Positions 1-12,034 of a DNA stretch of 64,000 nucleotides are shown here, piece by piece. Source of the stretch: Pratylenchus scribneri (taxonomy: Eukaryota; Nematoda; Chromadorea; Rhabditida; Pratylenchidae). How positions within the stretch are numbered: position 1 is the stretch's first letter; every line of letters begins with the position of its first letter. The stretch lies in NCBI GenBank assembly GCA_030063045.1, contig JAQSEB010000022.1:2233501-2297500 (forward strand), written 5' to 3'. The position numbers were made by a program, and so were the translations under genes. Below the pieces are notes generated by a model. The model worked only from the letters and a program-made list of their open reading frames with translations, made no database searches and was not told where the DNA came from.

Positions 1-462
1 CATTTCAATATCAAAAATTGATTGATTAGCTCAAATAGCATCAAATTTATGACTAAAAGAAGGATTGATGGGTTTGATTATTCCCTCATCAGTGCATAGA
101 ATACAGTAATCTAAAAGAGAGGCTGACTGTGCCTAAAAAGAGATGAAGAAGATTGGTTCCTCAGGCAATTTCACACTTATTATGATGAAAAGAAAAAGAG
201 GACGGATCACCTTCCGCTTTTTGGCGATAACTTTTTTGCAAATTTAGCTAAATCATAAATTTAAAAAATTAAAATTTCTGCTTATTCAGAATCGATTGAT
301 ATAAAAATTATATTTTTTGAACATTTGTCAGATTTAGGTTATCAAAAGAAAAAAAATTTAGCTAAAAAAATTACTGCAAAGAGTCAACATCTTTTTAATG
401 GCTATGGATGGTGCCTAATTTTGGGATTAGGAGTTGGAGGCAGGAAATTAAACTTTATTTAT
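1..462. other. Non-coding DNA downstream of cadherin tail (left arm)
   Basis: This stretch lies 3' of the minus-strand cadherin tail. It has no convincing reading frame or RNA gene. A segment at about 360-440 contains a block (cctaattttgggattagg) that recurs in degenerate form outside the right arm near 44590. The rest is AT-rich sequence identical to 43777-44238. Confidence 0.6.
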
Positions 463-2648
463 TTATTCATTTATTTGAATGGCATTTTGAGATGAAATAC
501 CCGTTTTTTTAATATTATAAAATATTGTAATTAATTTAATAATATCCGATCCATTATAATTCTTCATCATTTCTTTTTTGTTCATTTGAATGTGGCGGCG
601 GTGGCCAATTCGCATAATTCTAAATAAAATAAATATATTCTGAATAATATTAAAATCCTCCACTTTTGTGTGGGACCAATCCAACAAAACATCCTGATAA
701 AAATTGGAATTGTCCTCTGCCATCAACAAATCCAGCATTCTATTTCCACCGCCCAATTCCTCCAAATATTGGGACGAAGAGGAGGGGAAACCGGCCGAAG
801 AAGTGGAAAAATCACTGCTTGAACAAATAATATTGGCCAAATTTGAATGATGGCAGCCGCCCTCATTTTTGGTAATGGTCATCGATGGCGGTTTCGATGG
901 ATTCCCTAAATATTTATTTCAATTTGTGGATTATTTCCTCTGACACTATTTAATTTGGCGAAAACATTATTACGGTTTCGATTGTTATGTTAGATGCCTA
1001 AACGCTATTCCCAATCGATAGAACTCGTCAGGACGCGTCGATTGGTATATAATTTGTCATTGTTATCAAAAATTAGGGTATTAAACCGCTTGAAACGTCT
1101 TTAGGTTTTTGGTTCAAAACTAATTGAAAATTGATTAAACCTAAACCAAACTAATATCAAAAGACGCATCTCGATTAGATCTATTGATTGGATTGGCTAT
1201 ATGGTTTAATTGTCTATGATAAACTTCTAAACCGTTATAAACCATTATAATTTTTTTCGCCATTTTCAGTATTTATTTTTGCCATTTTTTTTTGTTTCCT
1301 CCAATGGAATTTTATATTTTACCCACCTTCTTTATTTTCATTCCCTACTCTATTATTATTATTGCTTATTGTTGAATATTCCGATTCATCAGCAGCTGAA
1401 TTTGAATTTGTCCTTGCCCTTTCCTCCCCTACTTCTATTTCATTTGATATTTTGCTTGAATTCGAATTCGTCGATTCCACCATTGTCATTTGGCATTTTT
1501 CCCCAATTTTTTTCATTTTTCGTCTTCTTCTAATACTCAAAAATGCCAAAAATAAAATGACCAAAATTGGCAATAAAATTAAAGAGAAAATGATGGCCAT
1601 TCGAATTGTGGAATTATTTTCAGCCGGTGAACATTCAAATGATTGGCAATTTCCATGGCATTCACTATTTGCATTTTTAGGCGAAGTAATTTGAAAAAAC
1701 TGAAAAATGTTAGGGAATATTATTTAAATATTAATGAATGGGAATGACTTCTTTTTGCAATGGCATTTTGGTGAATTTTGCCGAAATTGTTTGCAATTGA
1801 TTGTTGATTATGAGGCGACGAATACAAAAATTAATATTATTTTGATGAGCAGAATTTTTATTATTTTTAGTTTTGATTGGAGGACATCCGCCCAACCAAA
1901 TTGAATCCAATTTTGATGACATTGGTTGAGGGAAAAATCCAATTTGTTCATTTTTGGCCATCTTTTCCACATTTTCGTCCAATTTTAGTCGAATCTAAGA
2001 ATTCAAAAATATTATTAAATATTTTTGGATGGTCTACCATTTTGCCATTTGGACAAATTTCCATTCCGATTCGATGCCATTGGCCATCCAAAATTTTTGC
2101 CGCCGGCAAATTCAATTTAAAAATGCCATTTTCTCCATTCAATAAATTATATTCAATTCCATCATTATTCACCTAAATTATATTCATTAATTAATTCAAT
2201 TATTCCCATTTATTCACTTGAATTTGTGCCAATTTTCCATCAATTTGTTTTGCGCACATCAAAATGCCATTGCCTGGTCCATTCACCTTAAAATCCATTT
2301 CCATCCATTGAATTTTGGTTTTTGTGAATTCTTCGTTTCCCATTCCCAATTCCTGCCCATCATTTTCGCATTGAATTTGTTCATCAATTTTTGGTGTCAA
2401 ATTGTGCACCAAATTGCCGGCCAATGGAATGAATGAAAGTTGGCGGCGAGTAAATTGGCCCAATCCAAGTTGAATTGGCCCAAATGGGAAAATGATGGAT
2501 TGAATGGCTGCAAAAAATGGCAAAATTATATTCAAATTATCCAAATCAAAAATGACCATCCGAACAATTTGCGGCCTCAAATCCGCCAATTTGTGTGCAA
2601 ATGCAAGTGCCCGGAGTCACATTTTTGGGACCGAATTTTGAAAATCTT
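463..2648 (-). CDS. Cadherin C-terminal part: LamG, transmembrane segment and tail (5' partial)
   Basis: The first exon (2648-2557) follows an AG acceptor and encodes a Cys-rich stretch (GTCICTQIGG). The next exons encode a laminin-G domain, recognisable by DGQWHRIGMEI, IWLGGCPP and the closing CIRRLIINNQ. A short Cys-containing stem then leads into one hydrophobic segment (about 1529-1600) followed by RRRRKMKK, a stop-transfer signal. The cytoplasmic tail is rich in Ser and Asn and ends at 463. This order (LamG, membrane segment, tail) is typical of invertebrate cadherins. No start codon or cadherin repeat precedes it in the arm; a 77-base repeat array and an unrelated gene lie upstream. The exon phase matches the orphan donor at 50451 of the cadherin body on the same strand. 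It may be the displaced end of that gene or a truncated copy. Confidence 0.75.
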
Positions 2649-2879
2649 CTAAAAATTCACCAAAATTTCCATCGTATGGACAATATGGAAATACATGATA
2701 TTATAGGAATATTGTTAAAATGACTTATATTCTGAAAAGATATTTAAAATTTTTTCCATTTTCATTTTGAAAATCTAGTGAAAATCTATTGAATTTAAAA
2801 ATTTGTTTGATTTTTGAAAATAATTTAAAAATTCTGAGCATTTTCAAAATCTTTTAGGACCATATTTTCAATATCTATT

Positions 2880-3250
2880 CAAAATAGTGTGGAAAAATAT
2901 TTTCAAAATTACAATCATTTTCAGAATATTTCGATACATTATTTTCAATATCTATTCACAATGGGGAGGAAAAATATTTTCAAAATTACAATCATTTTCA
3001 GAATATTTCGATACATTATTTTCAATATCTATTCACAATGGGGAGGAAAAATATTTTCAAAATTACAATCATTTTCTGAATATTTTGATACATTATTTTC
3101 AAAATCTATTCAAGATATTGTGGAAAAATATGTTAAGAATGAGGATTAATTTCAAAATATTTCGATACATTATTTTCAAAATCTATTCAAGATATTGTGG
3201 AAAAATATGTTAAGAATGAGGATTAATTTCAACAATATTTTTGTTACCTA
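2880..3250. repeat. 77-base tandem array (left arm)
   Basis: The text ggaaaaatat recurs at 2891, 2968, 3045, 3122 and 3199, which is exactly 77 bases each time, giving about 4.5 units. Units 1-3 share a cacaatgggg segment, while units 4-5 carry a diverged variant. The period is not a multiple of three, so the same peptide-like text appears in shifted frames, arguing against coding. It sits between the orphan 5' end of the cadherin tail and the 3' end of the transposase-like gene. The flanks 2649-2879 and 3251-3400 are AT-rich with no gene seen. Confidence 0.9.
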
Positions 3251-3400
3251 TTTTTTAGTATATTCTGAAAATGACCCCTATTATTAGAATTTTCTTACTA
3301 TACTACCTAAATTCATAATATTTTTACCTGTAATAATAAATTATAATTTTTATTAAATACTTTATAAATAAATTAAAATTGCATTAAAAAATATCATAAC

Positions 3401-6341
3401 TTAATCATGATCGAATGTGTTCATCGGAAATACATAATTCTTCATCTCACCATCACTGCCGTCGTATTGAACCATAAGACCTTTTGTAATGACTCGGTCG
3501 AACGAAATAATTCCAATCTAAAATTTTTAATATTAATATTTATAATAATTTAATCAAATTTACCTGGTGATATTCATTTTTTGTAATAAATGTATCTGGG
3601 AATGATCTGCCATCAGTCAATAAATTCAATGCTTCTTGATTTTGTTTAATCCATGCCAGAGATTTAGCAAATAATTTTTCCACTACAATTGCACATCCAA
3701 GAACATAAACTTGATTTTCATCTTTTGAAGTTTTAAAGAAAAGCAGGGCAATTGCAGGTTTCAATTTATTGTCTTGCCACTAAATTTATATTATTTTATT
3801 AATATTTTTTAAATTTCTTACATCCCGAACAAAAATTATGGAGTCGTCACCAAATTTTGATAGCAGACTTGAACGTATTCGAAAATGTTCCTTCTTTACT
3901 TCTTTTGCACATATTATTTGTTCATTTGGAAATTTTGATCTTTTATGTTAAATGAAATTAATTATTTTTTTTTAATTAAAATGACCTGATAATATTTTGA
4001 TACCCTTTGTCCACTATTTCCAGAGAGAATTTGAAAACGTCACATAATGTTGAGAATTTTTTTGTTGAGAATTCTTGTCGGATATCATCCAATTCTTCGC
4101 AATTTAGAGTTCGCATTCTTTCTTCGATTTGTTTTAAAGCGGAAGGAGTATGCGTAACTTTTGCTCCGACAAAACCAACAAAACTTTCAACTGAAAATAA
4201 AAGTTTATAATAAAAATAATAATAAAGGATTACGAAAGAAACAAGAATTCGATGTAGAAGATCCAAATTTCTTGCTGCAATTGGCCAAATGTAAATGCAG
4301 ATGGGCTTTGTATGTCCAATAGAATTCACTAAATGCATTTGGTAGAGTTTTGTGCCAATATTTAAGTAATCGATCCGCAAAATCAATTTTTTCACGAGTT
4401 AAATTGATGGATGCAAGAATTGATAGTGCCGAGCATAATAATAAGACATTGACTGCTTGCTTATATTCATTTGATGAAGGATCGCCACCAGAATTAAATG
4501 CGAAAGTTTCCAAAATTACAGGGAGAATAAAGTGTGCAGAATGAAATAGGGATTTAATAAAATTTTATATAAAAAAAATTAAGACTTACATTCCTGAATT
4601 CGCTAGCTTTGAAACGCATTATGTCCTTGAAATTTCTCTTCTCATTGAAATCTCTTTTGATTTCCATTGGCTTGCAAAAAAGGAAGTGTGGTGGTTTTAT
4701 AGATTTGAAAAAATCCAAACTAAATTTCAAATGTGAAAAATTATTTTTGTATAAATTAAACATGACCTTTTTTTAGAATTTCCCATCATTCCTTGAAATG
4801 CATTCATAATTGTTCCATGATAAGTTGTGTGCATAATATCAATATTGATTGATTCTGGCAATGTCATAAAATAACTTAGTGCAGTCAGAGTTTTGATTCC
4901 ATTCCCGAGAATTTTTCCGCAATCTGGCTCTTCTTCCCATGTTGTTCGTAATTGGCTTGGAATCCGTTCATGCCGATAAATTGTAGAATTTCCTTTCCTT
5001 TCTCCCTAAATTTTTAATATATTTTTTATCTGATTAATAAAACATAAAACCTTAATTTTGCATTTTGGGCAACAAAAATATGCCGGTGGTACTTTCATTC
5101 CTAGAATTTGTGCCAATCCAACATTGTCAGCAAGAATTTCAGTGACTCGCACATGAAAAGAAAAATAGAATATTTATTGTATTTTTTATTGAATTTTTAA
5201 CCTTGAATTTGAGATTATTGATTTTGAGCCTTCCTTCTTCGGTGGAGAACTTCATAAATTGAGGAAAAATTGATCCTAAGATTTCATCCCAGTCCGGATT
5301 GGTTTCGTCGACACTAAATTTTTTACAATTTTTTTATTTATTTTTTAATAAATAGTTCTTACTATATTGCCAGAAGAACTACATTCGAAGTGCACTTTTG
5401 TAACATTGGAGGGAGATCGCGAATTTGGCAAATCACCGGCCACACTGTAGTTTTGCAAGATTTTGTAATCGTGCCACCATCTGTTAACAGTGCCAGATTT
5501 ATATATTCATGCATATCTTTCCTCATCAATTCTCCAGCCATATCATAATAATTCGGATTGTTTTGCAAGTTGATTCGATGTTTGACAAAGGATGAGAAGT
5601 TTCCTCAATTTTTAAAATTTTATTTGATTTTTAAATTTTATTTATTTTATTTATTTTTAATTTTTACGCCTTTTTGAAATTTTAGAAAAAAAAACTTACT
5701 TTCTAGAATTTCTGTCAGTTGTTCCCGGATGCTGTAGACAATGTAATTCTTATTGCGATAAATTACTTTTTGTGGGCATTCTTGTTCCAATCTTCTATTG
5801 AATGTTCTTAAGTCGAGTGGCAAAACATGTCCTTCAGGCAGAATAAAATCATGCATTACGAAAAGAATATGTTGAAAAGCTGCATCGGTAAGTCCATGCC
5901 GTTGTCGTATCACTTGGAGAATTTGCAGTGTTTCCTTTAGACTTAGCTTTGATCCTTTGAATAATTGCATTAGGAAAAGCTTTTGTCTGTTAAGCTTTTC
6001 TTGTAGATTTTCATCACGTTGGATTGGGACCAGAGGCCTGCATTATTAAATATTTAATTATTACTTTTTAAACCTTACAGAATTTCTAATTCATTCACGA
6101 GATTTATTTCTTGACCACTTTCGAGGTCCATTTCTCCACTATTTTCTTCGTTGATTTCTTCTGCGATTTCTTCATTTTCTTCTATAGCTTCTTGAAATTC
6201 GTTATTATTATTTTCGAAAGCTGCCACAAGCATTTGATTTTCTCTCATTTTTCTTCTCGCTTCTTCAATTTGTGCTTTTTTTCTTCGTTTTTTGAACAGG
6301 AATTGATGTTTCCATCCGGTTCCTGGATTTTCTCTTACCAT
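3401..6341 (-). CDS. Transposase-derived (tnp2/Transposase_21-like) protein, possibly decaying
   Basis: The protein starts at 6341, right after an AG acceptor (ttttcag-atg), with a basic and then Glu-rich N-terminus. The middle resembles the animal tnp2-like transposase domain: LTDGGTITKS and TTVWPVICQI, then LPPMLQ, ILADNVG, a zinc knuckle CCPKCK, and INIDIMH. The Asp residues in TDGG, ADN and DIMH sit where the family's catalytic acids usually lie. A downstream KASEFRN and an HLHLANC segment also fit the family. No terminal inverted repeats flank it and it has about ten introns, so it looks like an immobile, possibly domesticated gene. Two introns lack an AG acceptor where homology demands the junction (left arm about 5150-5200 and 4520-4590). 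It is therefore either degenerating or spliced unusually. Confidence 0.7.
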
Positions 6342-6721
6342 CTGAAAATGAATTGTGATTAAATTTTAAGATTTTCAATAAAATGTCTTGCAAAACATAT
6401 TATAAAATTATGAATATAAATTATTTGCGAATTTCCGTTTTTATTCAATTTTGGTTGTTTTTGCGATTGGATTGAAAATTTTTGGAATTTATAAGTCAGA
6501 GGTGATACATCGAAAAGAATAATAGGGCTAGAGATTTTGCATTTTGAAGGTTTTTTGAGTCAGAATTGGGAATGATTTTTTGGGAGATTTAGTCAAATTT
6601 AAAATAACCAGATGAGAGGAAGTATTTTTGGTTTTGAGAGAATTGGATTTGGTTTCAAAATCAATTTATTTGTATTGAAATTAATTTTTCTCCATCATTC
6701 TTTTTCCGCTTCTTTTCCGCT
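6342..6721. other. Intergenic region (left arm)
   Basis: This 380-base gap separates two genes in the same (minus) orientation. It holds the 3' end of the Cys-rich acidic protein gene's neighbourhood and the upstream region of the transposase-like gene, with a T-rich AG acceptor immediately before the latter's start codon. That acceptor could receive a spliced leader. I see no RNA gene. Confidence 0.5.
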
Positions 6722-7971
6722 TCAATAATTTTCCTTATCATCATCCATATCATCAGTATTGACCGCCTCTTCATCTCCAGACATTTCGTCCAAAACCATC
6801 ATTGCACCAGAGTCTGAATCGAATTCATTGTCTTCATCCATGTTCACAAAAACCACTGAGCTTGTCTCAGACATTCCTTCATCTTCTTCTTTGACTATCT
6901 TTTGGTCCTTTGGACATTTTTAAATTTAATTTGGAATTTTTATTTTTTAAACCTTGAATATCTCGGCCATTTCCATTGCAAATTTACGATCCTGAAGATT
7001 TTCAAGAGCTTGCATTGGATTGATGAGCATTGCATCCTAAAAATTTTATTAGCTATAGTGAGTAACTAAATTTACTTGAGATTTTTTGGTCTTCTCGTTA
7101 TTCTTTCCTTGATAGGTTGTATCGCGGAAATCTTCGTCGTCACTTGATTCAACATGCTGGATGACCTTTAAAATATTATATAGATTTTTTATAGCTATTC
7201 ATTTACCTTGATATCTTCATATTCAGAGTTCCAAGTGTTTGGCAATTTGTCGAGATTGAAGAAGACGAGGCGCGCAAGAACAACATTGTTGAACTCAATT
7301 GTTGTGATGCCTTCCTGGACTGTTGTGAAGATTTTGTTCACTTTAATATTTTTCATTGTTGTTAGTTTTTATAAATTATAAAATTTAACCTCCTGCACGG
7401 ATTGTTTTTGAGCGCTTTCCAGTGATATTCTCGATGTGCGCAGAGATTTCATAATAGTCAAGAGTGGTTGTTTGAATGACAAGACGCCCAATCGATGGTT
7501 TGATGAGATATTTCTTTTCCTTAAAATTCAAATTCATTTATTTTTTATTTTAAATTTAAACTTCTTTGATTTGTCGACAGGCAGAGCAATTCTTGCGGCG
7601 GCATTTATCATGTCCCCAAATAGCAAGCAGCACTTTCTTTTGGCAATTTGAGCACGAACAATAGAGGCGATTTGCATTGCAATAAGTCTTAATTTTTCTT
7701 AAATATTCGAGATTTTTAGAACTTACCATTTCAGAATTCTCCGTGAATGCAACACGATTGGGCTCAAAACCATTTGCAACTGCCTTGACTGTCTCGACAT
7801 TTTCCGGATCAGCAGCGAGTTCATGCGGATTGACGAAATTGCGAACTGGCAACATTGAACCAAAATCCGGCAGTTCATCCGGATCATAGACATCCTTAAA
7901 ATATTTTTATTTTTGTTACTTATACTAAAAATTACCTCATATATATCCATGCTTAAATCCAAACCGTCCAT
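6722..7971 (-). CDS. Cys-rich, acidic-tailed protein of unknown function
   Basis: The start codon is at 7971. The N-terminus is acidic. A central cluster carries seven Cys and one His in about 35 residues (LYCSCSNCQKK, then GHDKCRRKNCSACRQ), which looks like a zinc-binding module, though I cannot assign it to a known finger class. A beta-rich stretch follows (IGRLVIQTTTLDYYEI). The C-terminus is a long acidic region (SSDDEDF, DEDNEFDSDSG, TDDMDDDKENY) typical of nuclear or chromatin proteins. Six short introns join the exons in frame. It lies between the FANCJ-like helicase and the transposase-derived gene on the same strand. A role in the nucleus is inference from composition only. Confidence 0.7.
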
Positions 7972-8407
7972 GAAATCAGAATTAAGTTTTGTTTCGACAA
8001 TTTTAATGAATAGATTTCGCTTTCTTATTTAGAATTCTAAAAAATGGACAGAATTATTTTTGGTTTTAATTTTGTTTTTTTTTCCAATTTGGATTTCTTT
8101 AGGACTGGGTTTATTCTTCTATTTCTCTGACTATTATCCTTCTCTTTTCATGCATGATTTATAGTTTTTTTTATTAGATTAAAAATTAAGTTATTTCTTG
8201 CAACAAATATCTGCATTTTTAATCTTTCTTTTTTATGAAAATTTATAATTCTAAAGTGGAAATTTATGATATTAAAGGTATCAAAACCTTGCGTTAATAA
8301 ATGGAAAATAGAATGGAATAGAATTAAATAATTTTTATGCAATAATTTTGTGACTTATGATTTTATTTAAATATCAGAATTCATCTTTTTTCTCTACTCA
8401 ATTTCAA
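7972..8407. other. Intergenic region (left arm)
   Basis: This 436-base AT-rich gap lies between the helicase stop codon and the start of the Cys-rich protein. On the minus strand it holds the helicase 3' UTR (an aataaaa at about 8365) and a possible acceptor (ttttttag near 8037) in the next gene's leader. No RNA gene is visible. Confidence 0.5.
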
Positions 8408-11400
8408 TCAATTTCTTGAATTCTCATTAGATTTTTTCGATGTTTCTTCATCTTCTTTTCGTTCATTAACAAATTTCTTTAATTGATGACAGAATTCTTT
8501 ATAATTCCTCTCCTTTACTTCATTTTTGAACCATTCTGGAAATTTTGGGCACTTCGCAGAGAGTCTTGCATCCATTAGCACTAAAGCTGCCCAATCCAAT
8601 TCATGCCGAATTCCTCTGTAATAGTTAATTAGAAATCTTTTTTATGATCAATAATTAATTTTTACCTTCCTAACGCCTGATTTAATGCTTTAAAGGCTTG
8701 AATGATATACCAGTCATTTCCGGATATTAGATTTTCACTTTTGCCATGTTGATCATTGAATTTTTTCTTCTCTATAATTAAATCATCCTTGATGTTCGGA
8801 TACGGAATTCCAATGCATAAAATGGCACGAGCACGGTCATCACGGAAATCGATTCCCTCTTTATTAGTGTTACATTTTAAATACAAATTTTTGTAATTAT
8901 AAATACCTGAGAATTTACCACGGAATACAGCTAATAATAACGCGCCATCACAATTCTGATGATGTTTCGTAGAATTATTTATTGCATCATCATAATCGTT
9001 CAAAAATTTTGGCAAATCACTAGAAGAGTTCGGTTCTTTGAATAACTTCTAATAATAAAAAAATTTAACCCTTATCAATTTTTATTTGAACCTTCCGTTG
9101 AGAAAACAATTTCCAGAGTTCTTTTTTGTTTAATTCAGCATACAATTGCCCCATTATTCCATAGTTGCTGACAAAACATAGGATTCCCTTTGGCACGATT
9201 AAAGAGATTTCGGCAATAATGCTCGCGATTGACTTGATAAATTCTTCATTTTTCATATTCTCATAATTTGCGATCAACGGCATTCCTGTAGAATTCTAAA
9301 ATTATATTTAATTACAATTTTCAATATTATTAAACTTTACATTCATAAGAATTGATGCATACATTCTTTCTGACTTTATGACTTGCGGACATTTTTCCAT
9401 TCTAATTGAGAATTCCATGCCTAATTCTTTGATGAACAAATCCGTGGGCTTTAATGTGCCTGAAGATATGATTTAACTCAATTTACTATACTAATTTTAA
9501 CCTGAAGAAAGAATCACACTGTGTGTTTTGTCGAAAGCATTTTTGAAAGCTACTGAAGGCATCATGCACCATAAGTTTATTTGTATTTCACTGACAGATT
9601 TTTTGACATTAGGTTTACTGAATTTTTATTTTGGTTAAAAAAATATTTTCCAACCTAAGCCAAATTCCTTCGGTTTCCATCAGACGCGATTCACTTTTGA
9701 ACTTTTTTTTGTATGAATTTTCTTCTTTGGTCACTTTGCATCTGTTTTGTAAATTATATAGTTATTGTTTATTTATTAGATAAATTTTACTTGTAGTAAT
9801 CCGGATTTGCATTAAAGAATTTTATGAAGGTATAGAATTTTTGTACGCACGCGATGGTGGCTGATGACATTTGGCATTCATAACAAGTCTCAATTATGTG
9901 TTTATTTGTGACGTTTTCAATTAGGCTTGATTTGGAAAGATATGCTATGCACCTCTAAAAAAATTCTAATTTATTTTTACTTTTTTTTTTAAATTTTACC
10001 TTTACTTTTGCCATGTTATTCACATTTAACAATTCGAATTTTTCCAGATTTTGTATAATTTCTTCCGCTTTCAGAATTATTGAATTGCTTGTCAAATTTT
10101 GGGCCAATTCCAGAATAAATAATTTAATTTGATCCAAAATTAAAATTATCTTAATTTATTATCCATTTTTTAGTTATACATAAAGTTTACCTCTCCCATA
10201 GTCTTGACTCTTTCATTGAATTTGTCCAAATATTTCTCATTTTTCTTTTTAGATTTTGCGCATTCCCATGTAAATCCCAAAATTGTTCTGATTTTTTCGT
10301 TGAAGTCTTCATAGTCAATCAAGCCAGAATTCATTAACAATTTAACTAAAATTTAGTTTTATGGAATTTTTAAAAGCGATTTTTTTACCCTTTTTCCGTG
10401 TTTCATCTATGTGTAATTCCAAAGAAGTCTCATCAAAAGCAAAACTAGCCACTTCACGACAAACATCATCGATGTTGTGACCTTCATCAAGAATTACCAA
10501 TGAATTTGATGTGCTTATTTGTGTTGAAGTCAGAATTAATGGATCTATATTTTTTAAAGATTTTATAAATTTTAATTAAGTTTACCTAAAATATATGAGA
10601 ATGGGCAAAATATTAATTCTGCATCCCTTGCCAACAAATGGTTTGATGTATAATAGGGACAGCATTGTATGGATTCAGTCATTGAGGCGAGTTCTTCCAA
10701 ATTGAAACCGGATCCAATAGAATTCATGATTGTTTTCCGCAACATTGGCACATTTTCGTTGTATTTCGAAAGATTTGTTTTGAATTGGCATTTTCCTTTG
10801 TTAACCAAATCTTTGCACTTTGGCATGGCTTCGGCAGAATTCCCTAATCGAACAATAGCATTTATGCAGGTGTGTTCCCGACTTGCCAATATGGTGTGCC
10901 TGGGAATTTTTTTACAAAAAAAAATTAAAATTTAAACCATACTTTAAATTGTAGCTTTTCCCGAATTCTTTTATGGCTTGTTCCAGTTGCAAATGTGTAC
11001 GGGTTGCATAGAAGATTTTCATTTTTCTTAAATTTATTTATATACTATTATGAATTAATTATAAGCAAAAAAAACTTACGGCAAACATTTGCATTTCTCA
11101 GAATTTTGTGAAGTACTTAATTGACTTGTGTTGATATTTTCGTCTTGTTCAGAATTATCACACCAATCCAGAATCGTGTCTTCGATAAATTCATTGTTGG
11201 AGAAATATTCGTTTGCATCTATTGCTTCTTGGATCTTAATTTTTTAATTTTTTTGTTTATTTAAAAATTTTTAAAGACCTCTTCAATGTCGAATTCCATT
11301 TCGTCAAGGGAATTTTCTTCCTCCATTTCAGAATTACTTGGAGCTGAAGTATTCGCAGCCACTTTAGATTTCGACTTCTCCTTATGGACTGGGCAGTTCA

Positions 11401-12034
11401 TTTTGGAAATTTCTCTTTGTTTTTTGTAATGTTCTAGGAATGTGCAAGCACCATTTATTAACACCAGAGTTTTACCTTAAAATAATTTTATTTTTTTTAA
11501 TTCCAAATTAACAAACCACTGCCGGTTGGGCTTTCCAATAAAGCATTGGTTCCACTTTTAAATGCGGCCATCATCCTGGCGAACATTAATTTTTGCGATC
11601 CATACAGTTTGAACTCTTCGGGAATTTTTACTGCTATTCCTCCAAAATGTTGAATTTTTGAATTGACATTTTTGATCACAATTTGTTTGGGACTTTTGAA
11701 GAATGGTCCAGTATTCCTGTTTAATTTAAATTAATTTATTTTAAATTCAAACTATTTTCATACTTATTTGAGAACTTTTCCACATAATTTATTGCCTCTT
11801 GTTTAATTGCGAATTTTCTGTAGATGGCATTTGGAAAATTTTGCACTTGTTTGAGGCACATCGGCCAATTCTCATACACTCCATTTTTTCTTCCTAAAAT
11901 CATTGTTTGCAGAAAAAAAATATTTATTCCTACCATTTGCAACCGCATAAAAATTTGCCGAATTTGTACTTAAACTTTTTATTTTATCAATTTTTTTTTA
12001 AAAAAAAATATAACCTCGAATTTCCAGAATTCAT
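8408..12034 (-). CDS. FANCJ/BRIP1-like Fe-S DNA helicase with N-terminal RNase H1-type hybrid-binding domain
   Basis: The start is at 12034. Residues about 12-58 form an RNase H1/viroplasmin-type hybrid-binding domain: FYAVANGRKNGVY, a conserved Trp, QNFPNA and YRKF. The helicase follows: GGIAVKIP and YGSQKLM (Q-motif region), SPTGSGKT (Walker A), the Fe-S cysteines (EHTC, PKC, GKC and QCCPYY), LVILDEGHNI (motif II), VILSSGTL, EGIDFRDDRA (motif V), and QALGRGIRHELDWAAL (motif VI). This order and wording match FANCJ (DOG-1 in C. elegans), an XPD-family 5'-3' helicase acting on G-quadruplex and other stalled-fork DNA. Motif II reads DEGH instead of DEAH. The N-terminal exons splice in frame to the helicase exons. 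No long C-terminal BRCA1-binding region is present. It is divergently arranged with the calponin-like gene. Confidence 0.92.

Noticed and set aside
1279..2652. Plus-strand open frames overlapping the cadherin tail
   Set aside because: They are antisense shadows of the LamG and tail exons, with the low-complexity composition expected from that.
2887..3213. Open reading frame of about 108 residues with repeated NYNHF/YIIFNIYSQ text
   Set aside because: It lies entirely in the 77-base array. The repeat is not a multiple of three, so the same peptides recur in different frames; this is non-coding.
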